Assembly (NCBI RefSeq): GCF_011397635.1
Contig: NC_064775.1
Span: 15,823,452-15,887,451, forward strand
DNA from: Epinephelus fuscoguttatus
Taxonomy: Eukaryota; Chordata; Actinopteri; Perciformes; Serranidae
Direction of reading: 5' to 3'
Length of the DNA stretch: 64,000 nucleotides
Below, piece by piece: positions 1 through 10,773 of the stretch (positions within the stretch are counted from its first letter, which is position 1; each line of letters begins with the position of its first letter). Position numbers and translations under genes: made by a program. The notes below the pieces were generated by a model. It worked only from the letters and a program-made list of their open reading frames with translations. It was not told where the DNA came from and did not search any database.

Positions 1-822
1 TTCAGACGGTAGATTGGTCTCATGGTGGAAACACTTCAAGAACCAGCTATCCACTTCTGTCAAACTACTATCACTGTAGGTCTGCTGTTGATATCAAAGT
101 AAAGGACGTCAGGTATACCTCACTTCCTGCTTTCGTTTGCTGTGGTCTTAGATGTGTGCTTACCTCCATTGCCCTCAACATATATTCCATATCAAAGCAC
201 AAAGAGCACACCTTTTTTTTAACCTTGGTACATCTGGCACTTTGGGGGGTTTTGAGTAAACATTTGTGTGTCTGTGGTATTAGATTGTTTATTAGAAACA
301 CTGAAATCAAACAGTCATGGATACACATTATGTTCTTTGATTGCACAAAATAATCAGATTATTAATACATTCTCCATTTCCCAGTTCAAGAAACACAATA
401 ATTCTAAAAAAAAAGAAATAACAGAAGCTCAATAGTCATTCGTATCGTCAGAAAATGAGACAGTATTTAAGCTCCAAAAGGTTTTCCAGGAGTGACGTCA
501 CTCAACAGAGTAAATTCAAGTCATGGATGTGCAACAGCACAAAGTCACAGTTTTAACCTGCGGTGAGTGCATGACACAAAACATTCAAACCAAGATCACA
601 AACAAACGCAGATTAGTTGAAGACAGTTTGCAAAAATCCTGTGAAAAAATACATTTAGTTTGGTCAGAGAAGGTGCTGCTTTTAGCCTCTCACACAGACT
701 GAGGACTTTGTAGCCTGATGAGCCTTTTTCCCACTGATATGTAAGAGGATGAGGCTGATATACTTCTATATTTTTCTTATTGTCAACAAATCCTATGACA
801 TACTAAAATCCAAAACATTAGT

Positions 823-841
823 CCCCCCCCCCCCCCCCCCC
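823..841. repeat. Poly-C homopolymer
   Basis: An uninterrupted run of 19 C residues. Such a run is prone to length error in sequencing and assembly. Confidence 0.9.
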
Positions 842-872
842 GAGACCCTCAAGAGGATGAAGCGGTTAGAAG

Positions 873-912
873 ATGAATGAATGAATGAATGAATGAATGA
901 ATGAATGAATGA
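873..912. repeat. (ATGA)n tetranucleotide microsatellite
   Basis: About ten nearly perfect copies of ATGA (GAAT in another register), 30 bp after the poly-C run. Confidence 0.92.
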
Positions 913-2098
913 ACGGGGACCCTCCAAAGCTGTACCCAGTTTTCTTCATAAATCCAAGGTTACGTTTCTGTGATGCCACCATCACGCCACCTTGAGCTGG
1001 GACAGCGTTATCAGGAGATCTTTTAATTGGACACAAAATTATTATACGTCCCTGAGTGCAGGATGAATCATCAGATTTTTTTTTTTATCATTTCCAGGAA
1101 ATGATAAACTCTACAATACTGTTGAAAATACCAACTAAATTACTTTTTTATTATCACTGGGCCAGATACTGGTGTGACCATCAGTGATAAAACAAGTATT
1201 TAGATTTCATGATGTCTTTAACTAAAATGGGGGCACATATATACACTTTTGTTGTTGAGAAGTAATTTCCAAAAAAAGCTGGGCACTGTAGATTTCAGCA
1301 GAAGTTACTCAGACAGCAGTAAATGGTGAATTTGTTGGGGACTATTTTCTGCTGTGGATTAATCCACATTTGGTGGTCTAGTAAGTATTTACAGCTGCAG
1401 GACTGTGTTTGTGGGATTGACTCAAAATAAATTATTGTATGTGTGAAGGAACATGTCTTGCAGTGCAAGTGGTTTTCAAGTTCATATTGAGGAATAACTT
1501 ATGTCAGACAATACAGTAGGATCAGTTTTATGGGATTTGTTGACAATAAGAAAAATACAGACTATCACCGGCCTTATACTTTAACTTTACCTGTAGTTTA
1601 GTAGCTCACAAGCTCGTATGATTTGAAGAAATCTCGTACCACAGCTCCAGCGAGATTGTCAGTAACATTTCCGGGTAAACAAAAGAAGACGTTTTACTGT
1701 TTTATGATGCAAACAAGGCAACCTTATGGCTATCTGTATCAGTACCGAGTTGTCTTCAGTCCTCTGGCTGAATTGAAATAGACTGAAAACCACATGTGCT
1801 TACCCTCCTTCTCAGTTTGGCGCATTTGATACATGATGACCTCACAAATTCCCAGCAAACTTCAACTTCGGCAAAGGTCTAAGTAACCAGAGTCAAAAGT
1901 ATTGGTGTGTAGGGCCTTTAAAGTATTGACCAAATGGTGGAAATGCTAATTTAGCATTAAGCAAAGTCTCATGTGGACTTGGTGGGTTGTCCATGCTGTA
2001 GCATCCTCATGGTCTGACAAAAGCGAGCTGTTTTTACCAAAGAGGGTCAGTGTATCAAATTTTAATTCTCCTCCAACATTAAGACCACATTACTCCAC

Positions 2099-4153
2099 TT
2101 AACGCAAGCTGTCGTCCTCTTTGAAGTCACTTAATCTCATGGGTGATGGGTCTTTCACACGGATAGCCGCGTACTCTGAAGTCTCCTCCATTGGCCTCCG
2201 CGGCCGAGCAGCAGGTCTCGCTGGCACCTGATGGTTGAGCGCAGCATACACAAGAGAACTCCCCTCTTCCTCTGCCTTTTTCCTTGGTCTCCCTCTGTCC
2301 TCCTTCACCTTGCTGTAAATGCGCTCATTGTCTCTCGGTAACGGCAGCTCATTGGGTTGTGAGGGCAGTGGCTTTCTCTGAGTGGACCTCCGAGGTGGCG
2401 GTGCAGAGGGGCTTCCTCTCGGCGAGGGCTGGAAGCCGGCGTGTGGGAAGGGTTCCATGGGGATTGCAATGTACTGCAGACATCAAAAAAAGCACTCTGC
2501 AGTAAAATATTTAAAGAACTAAGAACAAGATGCAAGTTTAAAATGTAGCTTTGTCTTACCGGATTTTCAGATTGCGTCTTTTTCTTTGATTTCTCTGCAT
2601 GATGACAGTTAAAAATTATTTCCTGTTTTTGGAGTCACAGTCATGTCCTATATTGCAGATTTATTCAACATCTCACCTTTACATCCGTGCATTGATACAA
2701 TGGAAATAATTATCACTACAGTGACGAATGCCACAATCCCAGCACCAAAGTAGATGTACATAAACAGATCAGATGAGGTTTCAGGTTTCAAAGTGGGTGC
2801 TTCTGCGAGAAAAAGAGAAAGTCTGACTAAATATGAATGTGTTTATGTATATAAATATATATATAAACATATAGACACATAAGGAGTGTAGGCCACATTG
2901 TTTGAATAACAGGATTCAGATTCATGTGGAGCAGCCACAACATATAAACTCTTCTTACCTGTGCTGTTCATCTCCGGAACATTGCTACGCCCACCATTGT
3001 CTATAAAACAATACAGAGCAGCTGTCTTAAGTCATAATAATATGACAGGAGATAGACATTGTCGATAAAATTTGTTCATTTATTTTTTGGTAGCAGTAGA
3101 TAGGGTCAGTTCAGTCCAATATAGATGTATTAAGTGGGAGAAAAGCTCACTCACCGTGGACAGAGACGCTGATGGTATGACTCACACTGCCTCCACTTTG
3201 ACACTGATACGCACCTGAGTCGTTACTGAATATTTTTTGGAAGATCAAAAACGATATTCCTTCTGAATGGTTTACAAGTTCCCACTTCGTTTTAATGTGA
3301 CTGCTGACATTGACAGGGACAGCAGTTTTCTCTTGTTTATACCAGGTGACTGTTGGTGGTGAGTTATCGCAGAGCGCAACAGTGCAGTTAATCCTGAGGT
3401 CTTTTCCGATGACAGCTTCATAAACTGTGTCACGGGCCACTTTAAGATCAACTTCACAGTCCTCACCTGCAAACAAAAATGACAACAAACATTAATTCAT
3501 CCTTATTTTTACTACAGTTTACTGTAATGTCTTAATGTAGCAATCGTATCTGATACCAGCTCATGATGAAAGAATGAGACATTCGATCTTAAGATACACT
3601 TCAGGTGAGAGCTTAGCCCCATATGTGTTGTACAACACTCATTTTTCAAAGACGGTTTCTGCAAGTCCACCAAGTTAAAGGCTTTTTAATACCAGAGGTA
3701 TTAAAGGTCCCATAAAGCAGGTTTATGTGCAACATAAATACTATGAAAGTATTAAATGCTCAATGCTCTAACTTTAAACAGGCTGCCGGCTTATGTAAAG
3801 CTGTGATGTCATGACAATACTATTGACCGAATCACTGTGACGTCCTGCTAACACTTCCTGGCAATTGATATGAAGCAAACTCAAGACCGACCCTTTTAGC
3901 CTGGCTTTTAATTGAACTGTTTTTCATTTTATTTATGTATTTTTATTTTTTAATTTTTATTTTTAAAATTGTTTCTATGATTATTGTGTATTTATTTATT
4001 TATTTTTATTTTTTTTAGCTGGCATATTCTTCTATTTCCTTATTCATTTATTTTAACCATAGACTGTATTATTTACGGATCTATTCTGAGTTTTTATCCC
4101 ACCTCTGGTGTTTCCCCACTCATGATAGTGTTTCCTCAGTTCCTGTTTTTTAG

Positions 4154-4186
<33 letters not shown>

Positions 4187-7038
4187 GTGGGGGGGGGGGG
4201 TTGGTGGATGGGGTGGGATTATTGTTTTTATTGTGTGAAACACTTTGTGTTGCATTCTGTTTGTATTAAAAGTGTCAATGGAGTCTGGTGGTTTTGAGAT
4301 AACGGCTTCAGCTCCCTGTTGGAAAAGGCTGTGGTTTGGTTTTGGTCTACTCAGGCCACGATCACACAGAAAGCATTTTGCAGGTTGCAAACCCGAGTCG
4401 CGGCACACTACCTTTTTTTTTTTTTTTTTTTAAAAAAAAAGAGTGCCACTATTGAAGAAAAACGCTCACTGCAGCTTTTTGTTGTTGCCAGGTAGCCACT
4501 GACTCACCTCCTCATTCAAACGTTCCCATGTAATCAATCTACCATTTATTTTTTTACTTTAGTTATTTGACAGTAATTAGTATCTAGTTACTAAAATGTT
4601 CAGGCAGAGGGTACTTGCAGTAGCTATGGTTGAGGGTGAGAGGCTGTCAGCAAATAGTTTGTCGGGCACAGAGAGACAGAGATCTGTGTGGGTACATGAG
4701 ACACTAAAAAAGAGGGTGGATCATAGGGAGTACCACCAGTTGGTCCAGGAGCATCACCTCAATGATGGCCGTTTCCAGGCATATTTTAGGATGACCTGGG
4801 GGCAGTGTGACAACCTGCTGTCGATCATCAGGCCATACAGCTCTGAGTATCCCGCAACCGCTACTACCAGTTTCTCCTCCATTGTTTACCAACTGTAAAC
4901 TCTCAAATGAATTTTTTTCAACTCAAGGAGTTCAGAGCGCTCCGGCAAAAGTGCCACTCTGTTACAGTCATTCCCTGGCTGCAGTGACATTGCAGAGATG
5001 CTAAAAGCACAGATGTGGAAGACCTGGAAACACTGACAAATCAGAGCAAACTGAGCTTATTGGGAGGTGGTCTTAAAGAGACAGACACTGAAACAGAGCA
5101 TTTCAGACAGAGGGTGAACACAGATATATTCAGGCAGACATTATGAGAAAAATAAAGTGTTTTTTGAACATTAAACCATGAAAACATGTTTTAATAGAAA
5201 CCCAAAATACAAGTTTGAACCTGAAAATGAGCGTAATATGGGACCTTTAATACCTGTTGATGTAATACCAGCCAAATTATATTGCATTTTGTCAGTACTA
5301 CAGTACAACTAATGAAATCAATTAATTTAATGTGATCTGGACCTGAATAAGCAGCAGAAAAATCAGTTTTCTAAAATCAACACACTCAATTGTAAATTAA
5401 ATTTAAGACTTTTTAATATCCCTTAAGGCTTTTTAAGACTTTTCATGACTTGCAGATACCATGAAGAGAATAGTTTGATGAAGTTTTTAGTTAGAGGACG
5501 CCAGACATTTGGACTACACATTAGCAACCTAAAACTCTCTGAGTAAGTTAAAGAAGAAAAATTATACAAGATCAAAAGACAAGTAAACCGTACATGACTT
5601 AATACAGTGAAAACGAAAACATCTAACAGCTAATTAAACACTCCTGAAACTGACATCTCATTTTGCGATGAGTGGAAACATTATTTGCATGAGAGGGAAC
5701 TGATAGTGAACCCCACCTAAAGTACGGCGTCTCTTCGTTACACCGAAATCTGCAACATTTGTTCTTGCACTTTTCATGTAATTTATGGTTTATATTGATA
5801 AACTCCTTTCAAACTCCTGGTTAACTCCACTGGTGTAACACATACATAGCCTAGAGGTAATATTTAACGTGAATGAATCTGATTTTACTTTGAACAAAGT
5901 CCATTTTTAAGTGTTGGTTGCTTTCAACTGCCAACATGAGTTGTCATTAAATAATAGCTCTTCTGCTGGCCTCAAACCACAAACAACATTGAGAGCACAA
6001 TGAAACCACAGTAGCTAAAAAAGTGTGTGACACAGAGGTCAGCAGTAGTAAATAAAGTAATTCATACAGCCATTTCTCTTTTTTACACCCATTGCATGTG
6101 GCATAGACGTAGATCTTGGGCGGGGCGCAGGTGACACATTCCCCTCAATATTTAGAAAGTGTGAACATCCTACTGATAAACATTAAAGTAGCAGAGGACT
6201 TGTGTTTTGACAGTTACATTGATGCAGAAAATGCACAAACTGGTGCATAAACAATCACCAGAATGCAGGAAATTAAGTGTTTAATGCTCAAAACTTTCTG
6301 GTGGATGACGACCAAATGCCCCACTTCATATTTGTCCCCCCAAATGTCGAAATAAACCTACACTTATGGCAAACGGGGAATTATAGAAACCAGTAACACG
6401 AAGTGGGTGTAAGGCTGATAAAGCTAATGAGTATGCTCTAGACATTTTTTTGTGTCATCTTCAACATTTCTGCCTCTTTAATGTTTGCATAAAATCTCTA
6501 ATTGTTTCCACTGAGCTCCTACACGCGCCAAAAACACCCTCCTGTTGTGGAAGAAATTGCCTAAAAGTAGCATTTTTAGCATCTGAAACCGAAATTATGC
6601 AGTTGTTTTGTCAGTTCCAACGACATCCATAGTACACTTTCATAATAAGATTATTTTTTGGTATGCTCAAGGAAGAATAACATGAATGTTTTACACCAAA
6701 CTGAGGCACTCAATGGGTTTTGGAGATGACTTAACACCGACTTCATCTTGTAATCGCTGCCTGTATACTTATACTGCGTAGACAAGTACATGGCGCTTTA
6801 AAGTTCGTGACTTTTACAGTAATCAGGCCTCCAACCTTTACCAGAGAATCTGGATAGTGGTCACATTGCCAACTTTTTAGTAACCTGACAGACCTAGAGA
6901 GGAAGAAAAAGTAACACCACACAAATACTGAGATAGCAAAATATGCAGAAACAATAACTTACTGTCCGCATTTAAGGTGAGAAGCAGCGCTGCCAAGATG
7001 GACACCTGCAGGACGGTCCAGCAGTGGTTAGGCCTCAT
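2099..7038 (-). CDS. btla: BTLA-like inhibitory immunoglobulin receptor, six coding exons
   Basis: Type I membrane receptor that, in the known family, binds HVEM on lymphocytes and recruits SHP phosphatases. Coding exons in transcript order: 7038-6963, 3466-3155, 3000-2959, 2802-2677, 2594-2560, 2473-2099. They join in frame at GT-AG sites to give 321 residues (human BTLA has 289). Exon 1 encodes a signal peptide, exon 2 one Ig domain (Cys in RINCTV, Trp in VTWYK, DSGAYQC), exon 3 a short stalk, exon 4 the membrane helix (GAGIVAFVTVVIIISIV), exon 5 a basic juxtamembrane piece and exon 6 the tail. The tail has IYSKV (Tyr about 250), an ITIM LVYAALNH (about 273) and SEYAAIRV (about 298), matching in spacing the human VYASLNH and TEYASI motifs. 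Five N-glycosylation sequons are visible. An in-frame ATG at 7068 would add ten residues; I prefer 7038 because the hydrophobic signal follows directly. Confidence 0.85.
3155..3466 (-). CDS. btla: BTLA-like exon 2: extracellular Ig domain
   Basis: A 312-nt exon encoding the single immunoglobulin domain. The acceptor is TTTGCAG and the donor is GTGAGT. It starts with the last two bases of a Ser codon and ends with one base of an Asp codon, so both junctions split codons after the first base, the usual pattern for Ig-domain exons. Visible hallmarks are the B-strand Cys, the C-strand Trp and the F-strand DSGAYQC. An extra Cys pair (EDCEV and VALCDN) resembles the additional cysteines of mammalian BTLA. 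The segment ISFLIFQKIFSNDSGAYQC aligns with the corresponding human BTLA stretch. Confidence 0.85.
4155..4200. repeat. (GT)n microsatellite followed by a G-run
   Basis: About fifteen GT units run into a G-rich stretch ending in a run of eleven to twelve G. It lies inside the Harbinger-like unit. The G-run could form a quadruplex on the plus strand. Confidence 0.9.
4412..4441. repeat. T-run joined to A-run
   Basis: About 20 T followed by nine A form a small self-complementary homopolymer block inside the Harbinger-like unit. Confidence 0.85.
4596..4898 (+). pseudogene. Harbinger transposase fragment
   Basis: A 100-codon open frame. The segments RSVWVHETLKKR, GRFQAYFRMTW and QCDNLLSIIRPY match the pattern seen near the N-terminus of HARBI1/ALP1-like transposases (a WVHP-like motif, then FQxYFRM and a DxLLxxI stretch). 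The family's DDE nuclease domain should follow over about 200 further residues, but the frame ends early and nothing recognisable continues it. It lies antisense in an intron of the BTLA-like gene, so it is a relic and not a host exon. Confidence 0.6.
6105..6345 (+). repeat. Dispersed repeat family A, copy 1
   Basis: This stretch shares long near-identical words with 8046-8270 and 62756-62985, for example GATGCAGAAAATGCACAAA, CACCAGAATGCAG and AAATTAAGTGTTTAATGCTC. An inverted relative lies near 23210-23840. The copies have no visible coding potential and their class is unknown. This copy lies in BTLA intron 1. Confidence 0.65.
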
Positions 7039-7068
7039 GATGGGAACACTCAAAAAACCTCCCGTCAT

Positions 7069-8586
7069 CTTCTAGTTGCAGCCAATCCAAGTGGGAAATG
7101 TTCCTCCGAGCACATCATTATTAAGTTAAGTAAAACAGAGAAGTGCTGAAGCTGAGGTTGGAGCTGCTTCGCTACATGCTGCTTCCTCTTTCTACTCTCT
7201 GCTCGCTCCCTACCTTCCCCTTTAAGGTAGTGAGTGCACTGAAGGGGAGAGAAGATCGGTGGGTGGTCTTGCTTCTCTAAATGTTGCAGGTCCAATACAG
7301 GGAAACATCTCAGATCAGGGGGTTCCCACAGTTTACCATGCAGATACTGCTCCGACACAGCTACAGCAAAGATCTCATGCTTTACACCAGCCTTCCTTTC
7401 TAGCTCTTTTCATTTCCGAGTCTTGTTTCAGTCTGTGCACCTTGACAGCGACTTCATCATTTCTTGGCAGTGTCTGTGGTTCACCCTCTTCAAGCTGACT
7501 TCCTCCCCCTTCTCCCTTCCTTTCATCTTTACCTTGTGCATCTCCTGCAAGCTTGTGCGACCTTGTGCACAGCAGTGTGGCTTTAAGGGAGGATATACTG
7601 TAAGGTGCATGAAGGAGAAGATGGAGATGCTGTGGCCTCTTTTAATGGCCACTTTGTTGATGTGTGGTTGTAGGCAGCACCGTCAGCCTGTCTGTCAATG
7701 AGTCGGCCTCATTCAGGTTTTTAAGGGCGAGACAAATAGATAAGATTGAGCTGTATCATTGGAAATGTAGGAGCCACTGTTTTGGGGGCTTGTCTGAAAC
7801 TGTTTTTAAATGTATCTCTTGTAAGTCCCCCAAATTATGTCCCTTTAAAACTCTGAAGAAATATGTACAGTGAAGGGAAAGTACCCAAAACTGGAAAAGA
7901 CCTGCATTCAAAATGTTACCAAAGTTAAAGTGCCTAAGCAGTTGAAAAATGTAGGCCCACCTTTAACACACTGTTATATTATAATGTAGTGGCCAGGCCC
8001 TACAATGGATTTTTATGGAGAACCTTATTCTGTAGGCTTACACGCTCCCTTCAATATTTACAAAATATGTGTTTTTCTCCTTTAATAAAGACAGAAAGTA
8101 GCATTACATGTCTTTAATTTGACATTTACACCATAAACTGGTGCAGAAAATGCACAAATTGGCATAACATTTCACTAGAATGCAGAAAATTATGTGTTTG
8201 ATGCTCAGATTTTTCTGGCAGAGGACCCCCAACCCCTTATTTTATCTTTGTCCCCCCCCAAGCATTAAAATGAAACCTAAACCCATGAGTAAATGTGACA
8301 ATACTTCACTGTAAAAATAACCCATTACAAGTAAGTGAAAGTACAGATTTAATATCAGCGACATGTACTCAAGAATAAAAGTACTCTGAATAGATGGTGT
8401 AAAGGTGTTATAGTGTTATATATCCTATGTATATTTATCACTTATTTGGGGGCTGTTCATTACTTATTAGAGGGAAGGGGGTGGTGCAAAATAGGGGAGG
8501 TACTTTAAATAGTTTTTAAGCATTGGGAAGGAGGTTATGGTTTTAGATTTGCATAGGGGAGGGACATTTAGCTTTAAGTGGTGGTA
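7069..8586. other. BTLA-like 5' flank and spacer
   Basis: The part next to 7069 should hold the 5' untranslated region and promoter of the minus-strand BTLA-like gene; no TATA box stands out. The remainder holds a second copy of dispersed repeat family A (8046-8270) and otherwise nothing recognisable. The open frames at 7065-7873 are short, overlap on both strands and lack homology or splice-consistent continuation. Confidence 0.5.
8046..8270 (+). repeat. Dispersed repeat family A, copy 2
   Basis: Matches copy 1 (6105-6345) and copy 3 (62756-62985) in the same orientation. Shared words include CCTTCAATATTTA, ATAAACTGGTGCAGAAAATG and CTAGAATGCAGAAAATTA. It lies between the BTLA-like gene and the Tc1-like element. 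Confidence 0.65.
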
Positions 8587-8615
8587 CAGTGGTGGAAAAA
8601 AGTTTTCGGACACCC
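8587..8615 (+). repeat. Left terminal inverted repeat of the Tc1-like element
   Basis: A 29-bp terminal repeat starting CAGTGGTGGAAAAAAG directly after a TA dinucleotide. It pairs with 10134-10162. Confidence 0.9.
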
Positions 8616-8859
8616 CATGCATTTGTGAAATATTGCATTAAGAATCACTCTTAGGTCTTCAAGTGCAATTTCTTTTAGAACAGTCACAGCCAAAATACTA
8701 AATAAATCCTAAAAAAGCCATTAAAAACTTAAAATTGATTGGTTCCATAAAAATACATAAGAGATTTTGAGTATTGGGTCATTTTGGCACCACAATTTTT
8801 GTTGCCAAGCTTCGTGTCTACATAAAGCCAGCACATTTGAAAGTTCTTCAGACACAAAA

Positions 8860-9911
8860 ATGGCTAAAACAAGGAACCTAACGCAGGAAACACGCCTGAA
8901 GATAAAGATTCTCAACCAGGAAGGGTACAGCTGCCGCCAGATAGCCAGGAAGTGCAGATGCAGTCCTTCAGCAGTTGGATACACTCTGCAGAAATACAGA
9001 CGAACCAACAGCTTGGAAGACAAACCAAGATCTGGGTGTCCAAGGGTTTCTTCAGCAAGAAATGACCGCATCCTGATCCGCATGTGCAGGCAAAACCGCC
9101 GAATGACATCACAGGAGCTTCAGCAGCAGTGGTCAAACCGAACTGGTGTCCAGTGTCCCGACTTTTAGATCATGGCTTAAGGTCCTACAAGGCTATCAAG
9201 AAGCCCCTGATCAATGAGAGACAGAGGTTAGCCTGGCGTCGTTGGGCCCAGGCACACAAGAACTGGACAGCCAGGAATTGGAAGAAGATTTTGTGGTCAG
9301 ATGAGTCCAGTTTCCAGCTTTATCTTCCTCCTACTAATGTGAGGGTACGCAGAAGGCCAGGCGAAGCATTATCTCCAGCATGTACAGTACCTACTGTCAA
9401 GCATGGTGGAGGCAGTATCATGGTTTGGGGATGCATGAGTGCTGCTGGTGTTGGTCATCTCACTGTCTGTAATGGCACATTGAACTCTACCAAGTATTGT
9501 ACCATTCTCGAAACCCACATGCTCCCTTCTGCACGTGCCCTGTTCCGTTGAGGTAAAAACTGGATGTTTCAACAAGATAATGCCCCTTGCCACACATCCA
9601 AGGCCAGTAGAACTTGGCTGCAGGAGCACAGTATCCAGGTCTTAGAGTGGCCAGCTCAATCCCCGGACATGAGCCCCATTGAAAATCTGTGGTGGATTAT
9701 CAAAAGATCTGTTTCAAAGCATAAACCAAAGAATTTAGAAGAATTAAAAGCAGTAATTCAAGAAGAATGGGACAAGATTACCCCTCAACAGTGTGAAAGG
9801 CTCGTGGGGAACATGCCAGCCAGGATTAGAGCTCTACTACGTGCCAATGGCAGGACTACTAAATATCAATTTGATGATGTGATGGTTTATTTATTTTTTG
9901 TTCAGTTTTGA
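8860..9911 (+). pseudogene. Tc1-like transposase, inactivated
   Basis: Starts MAKTRNLTQETR at 8860. The N-terminal part holds the paired helix-turn-helix DNA-binding region (SCRQIARKCRCSPSAV, then a basic GRPR-like DKPRSGCPR). The catalytic domain keeps all three acidic sites of the family: the Asp in ILWSDESSF, the Asp in FQQDNAPCH and the Glu in SPIENLWW, with the last two spaced as in DD34E Tc1 enzymes. The frame changes near 9150-9160, where about 20 bases usual in this family appear to be missing, and an in-frame stop (TGA, 9549-9551) interrupts it before the second Asp. It is therefore not translated whole. Confidence 0.88.
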
Positions 9912-10133
9912 ACACATTCTCTGTTATTTGTTGACTTTGATACCGACAATGTTGAGAACTGACATATTGAAACTGTCAAGAATTTAATTTTGTTAGTTTT
10001 TCTTGTAAACAATAAACAAAAAAATAGAATTTGTATTTGTTTGTATCTGTCTAATGCAGCCACACCTTTTGAAACACAAAAAAGATTTTTTCCACAAATA
10101 TTTCATAATATTTGAGATTGTGTAAAATTTTAA

Positions 10134-10162
10134 GGGTGTCCAAAAACTTTTTCCCACCACTG
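10134..10162 (-). repeat. Right terminal inverted repeat of the Tc1-like element
   Basis: The inverted partner of 8587-8615, ending CCCACCACTG directly before TA. Confidence 0.9.
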
Positions 10163-10164
10163 TA

Positions 10165-10700
10165 TTTTGTATTTATTTGTATTTATTTATTTATATGTGT
10201 GGGTTCCAAGGGCATGTTTTGTTTTAATCTCCAAAACCACACCACTTATCATAACCAGAAACCGTGAAATATGGTTATTTATGGTGAAGGGAGAGTGGTG
10301 CATTTCCCCTAGTCATTAAATATTTGTAGCTCTGGGTAGGGTCATCATATATAGCTTATTAAAAAAATGAAGGCACACTGCAGCAACCCCCTTACTCTGA
10401 TAAGTAAAGCTAAAGTTGCCTAGTTTATACCCTGAGTAGTTTTATCTGCAACATGTACCTCAAATCTGTACATAAACAGTACCTAATAGTTACTTTCCAC
10501 CTCTGGATACTCACCTGTTGGGAGAAGACAGAAATACAAAATAACGAGTAAAAACAGGGAAAAAAGGCAATATATTGAGGGGATTTTTTGAACATGCAGA
10601 CTTTTAGGGTTGCTCGTGATAAGAAGAACTTCATTGTCGTTGAGCAATAATTAATATTTTCTAGAGCAACAGCGCTGGCATGTGGCCTTCAGGGTCATTA
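10165..10700. other. Spacer between the Tc1-like element and the U2AF1 promoter
   Basis: AT-rich sequence with no recognised gene, RNA or repeat. The minus-strand frame at 10425-10634 has no recognisable homology. Confidence 0.4.
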
Positions 10701-10732
10701 CAAGTTGTCCTTACCGCGCGATCGCCGTCCCT

Positions 10733-10748
10733 TTACGTAATGACGTAA
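10733..10748 (+). promoter_or_regulatory. Paired CRE/ATF-like sites in the U2AF1 promoter
   Basis: TTACGTAA (10733-10740) is immediately followed by TGACGTAA (10741-10748), two ATF/CREB/CEBP-type octamers side by side, 25 bp before the U2AF1 start codon. The surroundings are CpG-rich (CCGCGCGATCGCCG upstream), as expected for a housekeeping promoter. No TATA box is obvious. Because the sites are so close to the ATG they may lie in the 5' untranslated region or at the transcription start. Confidence 0.5.
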
Positions 10749-10773
10749 CCTCTACGCTTCCGACGAGCCGAAA

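Larger units (their letters stand above)
1..2098. other. 3' flank of the BTLA-like gene, no gene seen
   Basis: No convincing coding exon is visible on either strand; the open frames near 71-353 are short and unlike any protein I know. The part next to 2099 is expected to hold the 3' untranslated region of the minus-strand BTLA-like gene. A minus-strand AATAAA signal (TTTATT on the plus strand, about 1147-1152) is one possible poly(A) site, but other candidates exist and none can be chosen from sequence alone. A C-run and an ATGA microsatellite lie at 823-913. Confidence 0.5.
3696..5255. mobile_element. Degenerate PIF/Harbinger-like DNA transposon in BTLA intron 1
   Basis: A 19-bp sequence at 3696-3714 is repeated in inverted form at 5237-5255 (core AAAGGTCCCATA / TATGGGACCTTT), marking a unit of about 1.56 kb. 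Inside it, on the plus strand, is a fragment resembling the N-terminal part of Harbinger transposases. The unit also holds a GT microsatellite, a G-run and a T/A homopolymer. The catalytic part of the transposase is not visible, so the copy is internally deleted and non-autonomous. The target duplication is unclear because the left flank is itself partly palindromic. Confidence 0.6.
8587..10162 (+). mobile_element. Tc1/mariner-family DNA transposon, full-length ends
   Basis: A 1,576-bp element flanked by TA on both sides (8585-8586 and 10163-10164), the expected Tc1/mariner target duplication. The terminal inverted repeats are 29 bp (8587-8615 and 10134-10162), begin CAGTGGTGG and differ at about two positions. 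It encodes one transposase gene, which is broken. The nearly matching ends suggest a fairly recent insertion. It sits in the spacer between the BTLA-like gene and U2AF1 and does not interrupt either. Confidence 0.92.

Noticed and set aside
4596-4898. Host exon of the BTLA-like gene or a new host gene
   Set aside because: It is on the opposite strand, resembles Harbinger transposase and lies between inverted terminal repeats.
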